64,000 nucleotides of DNA, taken from positions 310,001 through 374,000 of the forward strand of contig NZ_CM001377.1 of the NCBI RefSeq assembly GCF_000237825.1, given 5' to 3'. The translations under genes and the position numbers were made by a program. Source of the stretch: Thermanaerovibrio velox DSM 12556. GTDB taxonomy: Bacteria; Synergistota; Synergistia; Synergistales; Synergistaceae. Shown here piece by piece: positions 59,758 to 64,000 of the stretch. How positions within the stretch are numbered: position 1 is the first letter of the stretch; each line of letters opens with the position of its first letter. Under the pieces are notes generated by a model, which was given only the letters and a program-made list of their open reading frames with translations, did not search any database and was not told the DNA's origin.

Positions 59758-60289
59758 GTCCCGGGTGATAGTGGGACGGATAGTGGGTACCCACGGTGTG
59801 AAGGGGTCTTTGAAGCTCAAGCCCCTTACGGACTACCCGGACCGTTTCCTGGACATGGATAGCCTCTATCTGGAGTTGCCGGAAGTTCGGGGCCGCAGGC
59901 GTCCTCCCAGGGAGCTGGCGGTGCAGGAGATGCGCTTTCAGGAGGGCAAGGACCTCTTCATAGTGACCCTTGAGGGGATCCACACGATGGAGGACGCGGA
60001 GGAGCTCAAGGGGGCCCTGGTCACCGTGGCCCCGGAGGATCGGGTGCCCCTGGAGGAAGGGGTCTACTGGATAGACGACATCCTAGGCCTTCAGGTGGTT
60101 GACCACGACACCGGGGACGTGCTCGGTCTGGTGGAGGGGGTCCTCCCCACCGGGAGCAATGACGTCTATGAGATCCGTACCCCCGACGGTGCCCTCAAGA
60201 TGATTCCCGCCATCAAGGACGTGGTCATTCAGGTGGACCTTGAGGCGCGGGTGATGAGGGTTCACCTGTTGGAGGGGCTTTGGGATTGA
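59741..60289 (+). CDS. rimM: Ribosome maturation factor RimM
   Basis: A 182-residue 16S rRNA processing factor. The N-terminal RimM domain (about 8-90) begins VIVGRIVGTHGVKGSLKL, and the PRC-barrel-like C-terminal part has LGLVEGVLPTGSNDVYEI and MIPAIKDVVIQVDLE. ATG at 59741, 8 bases behind GAGGAGGAAGG inside khpA. Confidence 0.95.
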   Translation: MEKSSRSRVIVGRIVGTHGVKGSLKLKPLTDYPDRFLDMDSLYLELPEVRGRRRPPRELAVQEMRFQEGKDLFIVTLEGIHTMEDAEELKGALVTVAPEDRVPLEEGVYWIDDILGLQVVDHDTGDVLGLVEGVLPTGSNDVYEIRTPDGALKMIPAIKDVVIQVDLEARVMRVHLLEGLWD

Positions 60290-60301
60290 GGTTTTGACGG
60301 G

Positions 60302-61417
60302 ATGAGGATAACCGTCGTTACCGCCTTTCCGGATCTCATAAGGGGCTACCTGGGCTTCAGCGTCATTGGCCGGGGGGTGTCCTCCGGGGCCCTGGAGGTC
60401 CAGGTGTTGGATCTTAGGGACTTCGCGGAGGGCAGCTACCGCCAGGTGGACGATTACAGCTTTGGCGGCGGCGGGATGGTGCTGATGGCGGAGCCCTTGA
60501 CCAGGGCTCTGGTGTCAGCGGATCCTCAGGGGGATGCCTTTGTGGTGTACCCGAGCCCTCAGGGGGTGCATCTCCATCAGGAGTTGGTGGAGGAGCTGGC
60601 GTCGAAGGAGCACCTGGTGCTGGTCTGCGGCCACTATGAGGGCGTTGATGAGCGGTTTGTGAGGGAGCACGTGGACCTGGAGATATCGCTGGGTGACTTT
60701 GTGCTCACCGGAGGGGAGCTTCCCGCCATGGCGGTTTTGGACGCGGTGGCCCGTCTGGTGCCCGGCGTGGTGGGCCGCATGGAGGCGGTGAGGGAGGACT
60801 CCTTTTACAGGGGTTTTCTGGACCATCCTCACTACACCAGGCCGGCGGTGTGGCGGGGGATTAAGGCCCCGGAGGAACTGCTTGGGGGTGACCACGGGGT
60901 CATCGAGGAGTTCCGGCGCCGGGAGAGGGTTCGCAGGACCTTGGAGCGGCGTCCGGACCTTTTGGCCAGGACCGGGCTGAACGGGCATCTCAACGGTGGG
61001 TTCTACGTCTACGTGGGCGAGGAGGGGGAGGATCCCTTTAAGCTGCTTCCCCTGTGTGGTGCCTTCGGGGGGGTGAGGCTTCTGGCCCACCGTTCCATCA
61101 AGGGGGATCAGCCGGGAGAGGGTGTGAAGTTCTTCCCATCCTTCGGGGCCGCCCTGAGGTGGATAACCTCCCGGGAGAGGGCGAAGCCCCTTGTCCTTAC
61201 TGCCGGAGAGGGCGGGGACTTCAAGTGGTTGTCCGCCAAGAGGAGGGTCCTTGAGTACCTGGGACCCTCGGTGATCGCCCTGGGAGGGCGGTTCGAGGGG
61301 GACGTGCTGCTTGGGGTGCCTAGGTCCTCGAGGGGGCCGGTGAGTTTGGGGGAGACCTTGTGCCACTGGCTCACCCGGTTCTTCCAGGTGGATGATCCCG
61401 GACGGCAGGGTGGTTGA
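60302..61417 (+). CDS. trmD: tRNA (guanine37-N1)-methyltransferase TrmD with an extra C-terminal domain
   Basis: A 371-residue protein. Residues 1-235 are TrmD: MRITVVTAFPDLIRGYLGFS, the knot motifs LVCGHYEGVDERF and ISLGDFVLTGGELPAMAVLD, and DSFYRGFLDHPHYTRPAVWRG. It methylates G37 of tRNA. The usual glycine-proline loop is YSFGGGGMVLMAEP, with G in place of P. The last ~130 residues (from GGFYVYVGEEGEDP) are not part of standard TrmD. They resemble the SPOUT-like RNA methyltransferase family (Methyltrn_RNA_4) encoded beside trmD in Thermotogales, ending DVLLGVPRSSRGPVSLGETL. The fusion call rests on remembered features and could be a lineage-specific extension. Confidence 0.92.
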   Translation: MRITVVTAFPDLIRGYLGFSVIGRGVSSGALEVQVLDLRDFAEGSYRQVDDYSFGGGGMVLMAEPLTRALVSADPQGDAFVVYPSPQGVHLHQELVEELASKEHLVLVCGHYEGVDERFVREHVDLEISLGDFVLTGGELPAMAVLDAVARLVPGVVGRMEAVREDSFYRGFLDHPHYTRPAVWRGIKAPEELLGGDHGVIEEFRRRERVRRTLERRPDLLARTGLNGHLNGGFYVYVGEEGEDPFKLLPLCGAFGGVRLLAHRSIKGDQPGEGVKFFPSFGAALRWITSRERAKPLVLTAGEGGDFKWLSAKRRVLEYLGPSVIALGGRFEGDVLLGVPRSSRGPVSLGETLCHWLTRFFQVDDPGRQGG

Positions 61418-61562
61418 TGGTCCTGGGATGTAAGTGGGGAGTCTGAAGATCCTGGTCTGGCGTCCCTAGGGGTTTTGGGGTTTTCATGTGGTCAGCGTTT
61501 TGGATGCAGCCTGTTTGGGCTCATAATCGAGATAGACGAATATCAGCGAGGAGGGAAAGAAG

Positions 61563-61919
61563 ATGATAGATCCGCGCATCGCCTTGGTGGAGAAGAGGTA
61601 TTCCAAGGCCGATCCCGTGCCCCCTTTCAGGCCCGGTGACACCGTGAAGGTGCACGTTAAGGTTAAGGAGGGTAACCGGGAGAGGATTCAGGTGTTCGAG
61701 GGTGTTGTGATAGCCCGTCAGCACGGTGGCATAAGGGAGAACTTCGTGGTGAGGAAGGTCTCCAACGGCGTGGGTGTGGAGAGGATATTCCCCGTCCACT
61801 GCCCCAGCGTTGACAAGGTTGAGGTGGTGCGTCGCGGCCGGGTGCGCAGGGCGAAGCTCTACTACCTGCGCAAGCTCTCCGGCAAGGCGGCCAGGATAAA
61901 GGAGCGTCGGGAGTTCTAG
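61563..61919 (+). CDS. rplS: 50S ribosomal protein L19
   Basis: A 118-residue protein with the L19 block [39 protein letters not shown] and [23 protein letters not shown] at 61563 behind AGGAGGGAAAG. It follows trmD by 145 bases and closes the operon before a 16-bp-stem terminator. Confidence 0.96.
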   Translation: MIDPRIALVEKRYSKADPVPPFRPGDTVKVHVKVKEGNRERIQVFEGVVIARQHGGIRENFVVRKVSNGVGVERIFPVHCPSVDKVEVVRRGRVRRAKLYYLRKLSGKAARIKERREF

Positions 61920-61948
61920 CCCGTTATCAAGGGCTTTGGGCGGTTCAC

Positions 61949-61999
61949 AGCGAGCGTCCCACCCCGCCGGGATCGGCGCGGGTGGGACGCTCGCTTTTT
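61949..61999 (+). terminator. Strong terminator of the rplS operon
   Basis: A perfect 16-bp stem (AGCGAGCGTCCCACCC at 61949-61964 and complement at 61980-61995) followed by TTTTT. Confidence 0.92.
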
Positions 62000-62139
62000 G
62001 TTTCTTGGCTCATGGGGTGCGGCAAGGAAATCATAATTACAAAGTGATGTCACATCGGTGTGGTTAGTTAGATGGTTTTAAAAATACAGGCCTTTAGGGG
62101 GAGTGTTGCAGGGATAGGTTTTTTATTGCTAGCTTAACC

Positions 62140-62161
62140 TATGTTTGAGGACTCAAACATA
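62140..62161. promoter_or_regulatory. 22-bp palindromic operator candidate
   Basis: TATGTTTGAG-GA-CTCAAACATA is a perfect palindrome with a 2-base centre, 32 bases before the DUF4198-type gene. The size and position suit a dimeric repressor, possibly metal-responsive. Confidence 0.6.
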
Positions 62162-62193
62162 TGCTGTCCTAAGATCGAGGAGGTGTTCCATAG

Positions 62194-62937
62194 ATGTTCC
62201 GTACCGCACGCCGCTTATGCGGACTATTGGCATTAACCGTCGCCATGACGGTACCGTCCCTTGCCAGCGCTCACGGTGTTTGGATAGGGGAGCAGCAGTC
62301 GAAGATGACCATAATCCTTGGGGAAGGCGCCGCAAACGACGCTTACGACCCGTCAAAGGTCAAATGGGTCAGGGCGTATGGAGATGGCACAGGTCAAGTA
62401 CCTGTGGAAATTCAGAGGCTCCAGGACCACGTGATAATAACGAAAGCCCCTGGCGCTCAGATAATCACCCTGGCGTTCGACCACGGATACTGGTCCCAGG
62501 ATAGCTCCGGCAAGTGGCATAATAAACCCAAGTCACAAATCAACAACCCCGTAGGAGATGGCATGAGGGCCCTCAAGTTCTCCACATCCTACATCGGCCC
62601 TTCCGCATCCCCCGCCGTTATTCCTGACCTTGACCTGCAGGTGGTTCCGTCGGTAAACCCGTTGTCCCTCAAAAAGGGGGACAGCCTCAAAGTAAGAGTC
62701 CTGCTCCACGGGAAGCCGGTTAAGGGTGCCTCCCTGTACCCGGACTTCATCGGAGATGTGGATGTGTCGGTTAAGACCGATAATGACGGCTACGCCATCG
62801 TAAGGGTTCCATCAGCGGGGCTAAACGTGATAGGCGCAAAGGTGAACGTGGAAAACCCGGATAAATCCGACAGGGACGGGGAGAAGATAAACTACTTCGC
62901 CACCTTGGTTTTTAATCTACAAAAGGACGAGGACTAA
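62194..62937 (+). CDS. Exported DUF4198-type (metal-uptake-related) protein
   Basis: A 247-residue protein with a clear signal peptide (about 1-25, LLALTVAMTVPSLASA). Cleavage after ASA would expose an N-terminal histidine (HGVWIGEQ), as in DUF4198 periplasmic proteins linked to nickel/cobalt-type uptake. The middle is beta-rich, and the C-terminal part has the DUF4198-like LKVRVLLHGKPVKGASLYPDF and DGYAIVRVPSAGLNVIGAKVN. ATG at 62194 behind AGGAGGTG. A palindromic operator lies just upstream and a terminator just downstream, so it is a monocistronic regulated unit. Metal identity is unknown, and no ECF transporter genes are adjacent. Confidence 0.75.
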   Translation: MFRTARRLCGLLALTVAMTVPSLASAHGVWIGEQQSKMTIILGEGAANDAYDPSKVKWVRAYGDGTGQVPVEIQRLQDHVIITKAPGAQIITLAFDHGYWSQDSSGKWHNKPKSQINNPVGDGMRALKFSTSYIGPSASPAVIPDLDLQVVPSVNPLSLKKGDSLKVRVLLHGKPVKGASLYPDFIGDVDVSVKTDNDGYAIVRVPSAGLNVIGAKVNVENPDKSDRDGEKINYFATLVFNLQKDED

Positions 62938-62940
62938 AAA

Positions 62941-62974
62941 ATGGGGGCATCCCTTGGGATGCCCCCATTCTTGG
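62941..62974. terminator. Terminator between the DUF4198 gene and trpA
   Basis: A perfect 13-bp stem (ATGGGGGCATCCC at 62941-62953 and complement at 62956-62968) with a 2-base loop, between convergent genes. Confidence 0.8.
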
Positions 62975-63036
62975 CTTTTGAGGTTTGTGGCGGGCAAAGT
63001 TGCAAAAGCCATGGGATCACGCAGGGCTTTAGGTCC

Positions 63037-63822
63037 TCAAGGTCCTAGGACGGCCCTCATTTTGCTGGTAAGATGCCGTACTTCCTCAAGTAGGCGCTCC
63101 TTGTCCTCCTGGTGCTTACTAACCAGGTCCATTATGGCGCTTCCAACCACCACTCCCTCCGCCAGAGCTGCCGCCCTCTGGGCTCGTTCGGGGTCCTTTA
63201 TGCCGAAGCCCACCACCGTAGGTATGCTAAAATGTCTCCTGACCCGCCGGAGGTAGCCCTCCATGTCCTCGTGAAGGTCCTTATGGGATCCGGTGGTCCC
63301 CAGCATTGAGACGCAATACACGAACCCCTTGGCATCTCTTCCCATCTCCTGGAGACGCTTCTCCGGCGAGTTGGGGGATACCATGGGGATGTTTATCAGT
63401 CCCTCACGATCCAGGGCAGTCCTTAGGCCTTTCCCTTCGTCGAACGGGAGGTCCGCCACGATAACCCCATCGATCCCGGCTTCCGCGGCCCGGCGGGCAA
63501 ATCGCTCATACCCATACCGCAGGATGGGATTCACGTATCCCATGAGAAGCAGCGGTACCTTAACGGAGTTCCTTAGGGTTTCTGCCAAATCCAGCACCGA
63601 GGCGAGGGTGGTTCCCCTCCTCAGTGATCGCTGTCCAGAGGCCTGTATGATCGGCCCGTCAGCCAGCGGGTCAGAGAATGGTATCCCCAGCTCCAATATG
63701 TCGGCTCCCGAACTTTCCAGGGTGGAGCAGATATCCGCGGAGGTGTTAATGTCCGGGTCCCCTGCCATTACGAAGGCGATGAGGGCCTTGCGGTTTTCGA
63801 ATGTTTTTTTAAGGCTGTTCAT
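63037..63822 (-). CDS. trpA: Tryptophan synthase alpha chain
   Basis: A 261-residue TIM barrel that cleaves indole-3-glycerol phosphate and passes indole to Trp[37 protein letters not shown] (with catalytic Glu and Asp), [18 protein letters not shown] and the [14 protein letters not shown] phosphate site are all present. ATG at 63822 with GGAGGCGAT upstream. Its start overlaps the trpB stop (ATGA), so the pair is coupled. Confidence 0.96.
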   Translation of the reverse strand: MNSLKKTFENRKALIAFVMAGDPDINTSADICSTLESSGADILELGIPFSDPLADGPIIQASGQRSLRRGTTLASVLDLAETLRNSVKVPLLLMGYVNPILRYGYERFARRAAEAGIDGVIVADLPFDEGKGLRTALDREGLINIPMVSPNSPEKRLQEMGRDAKGFVYCVSMLGTTGSHKDLHEDMEGYLRRVRRHFSIPTVVGFGIKDPERAQRAAALAEGVVVGSAIMDLVSKHQEDKERLLEEVRHLTSKMRAVLGP

Positions 63823-64000
63823 GGGTTATCGCCTCCAACGATGGATTTAACAGAATGCCTGTCCTTGTCGCCCCTTCCGGAGAGGTTTACGACCACCACT
63901 TGGTCCTTGTGGAGATCTGAGGCAAGGCGGATTGCATGGGCCACCGCATGGGCGCTTTCCAGGGCCGGTATGATCCCCTCCAGGCGGGATAGGATGAAGA
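63819..64000 (-). CDS. trpB: Tryptophan synthase beta chain, C-terminal end (continues past window)
   Basis: The last 59 codons of trp[22 protein letters not shown] and [17 protein letters not shown] are the conserved C-terminal TrpB sequence. The stop overlaps the trpA start by ATGA. The rest of the gene, including the PLP lysine, lies beyond the window edge. Confidence 0.95.
   Translation of the reverse strand, partial: FILSRLEGIIPALESAHAVAHAIRLASDLHKDQVVVVNLSGRGDKDRHSVKSIVGGDNP

Noticed and set aside
1-64000. CRISPR arrays, tRNA or rRNA genes and insertion sequences
   Set aside because: Looked for regularly spaced repeats, T-loop-like motifs and terminal inverted repeats with transposase frames; none found by eye. 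A tRNA scan would settle the tRNA point.

Overview
The window reads as a chromosomal segment of an anaerobic, amino-acid-fermenting, Gram-negative-type bacterium, most likely a Synergistota member close to Thermanaerovibrio. This rests on gene content (arginine deiminase, three arginine/ornithine-type antiporters, two TRAP transporters, a glycyl radical enzyme, pyruvate:ferredoxin oxidoreductase, a branched-chain amino acid ABC importer) and on codon habit: ATA for isoleucine, AGG for arginine and frequent TTG/GTG starts behind strong Shine-Dalgarno sequences. The assignment is inferred from memory of these families, not from a search.

Layout. Positions 1-2690 look foreign (ATC/CGC codons) and carry the 3' end of a type I restriction hsdR, a pglZ without its N-terminal half, and a shortened brxA-like gene: the remains of a phage-defence island. 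3225-7741 holds the magnesium transporter mgtE, a BglG-type antiterminator, and a glucose-family PTS EIICBA preceded by a readable RAT/terminator switch. 7828-14311 (minus strand) holds arcA plus three 472-residue antiporters. 14494-18537 (minus strand) is a compact RiPP cluster: a 55-residue precursor with a double-glycine leader and a CxCxCxCxC core, a radical SAM/SPASM maturase, and a C39 peptidase/ABC exporter, joined by overlapping start and stop codons. This is the best candidate for an undescribed system.

19098-22102 is a first TRAP transporter, followed by a chemoreceptor, a response regulator and a large hybrid histidine kinase (to 27571). 27568-31476 has single genes (YjbQ, MntP, an unknown protein, a DUF2993/LmeA-like protein, nicotinamidase). 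32019-39536 is a second TRAP transporter, a GntR/FCD regulator, a glycyl radical activase and a HypD-like glycyl radical dehydratase. A near-identical 14-bp motif in front of the TRAP operon and of gntR suggests they form one regulon for uptake and dehydration of a substrate such as trans-4-hydroxyproline. 39881-47226 has pyruvate:ferredoxin oxidoreductase, a carboxyltransferase subunit and a second chemoreceptor.

47939-53219 is an FCD regulator and a complete LivKHMGF importer, then gpmA, a PatB/MalY-type lyase, an FAH-family hydrolase and two unknown cysteine-containing genes. 57459-61919 is the conserved ylxM-ffh-rpsP-khpA-rimM-trmD-rplS translation/secretion operon, with trmD carrying an extra C-terminal domain. 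The window closes with a secreted DUF4198-type protein behind a 22-bp palindrome, and trpA with the end of trpB on the minus strand. Many operons end in strong GC-rich terminators. No rRNA, tRNA, CRISPR array or intact insertion sequence was seen.
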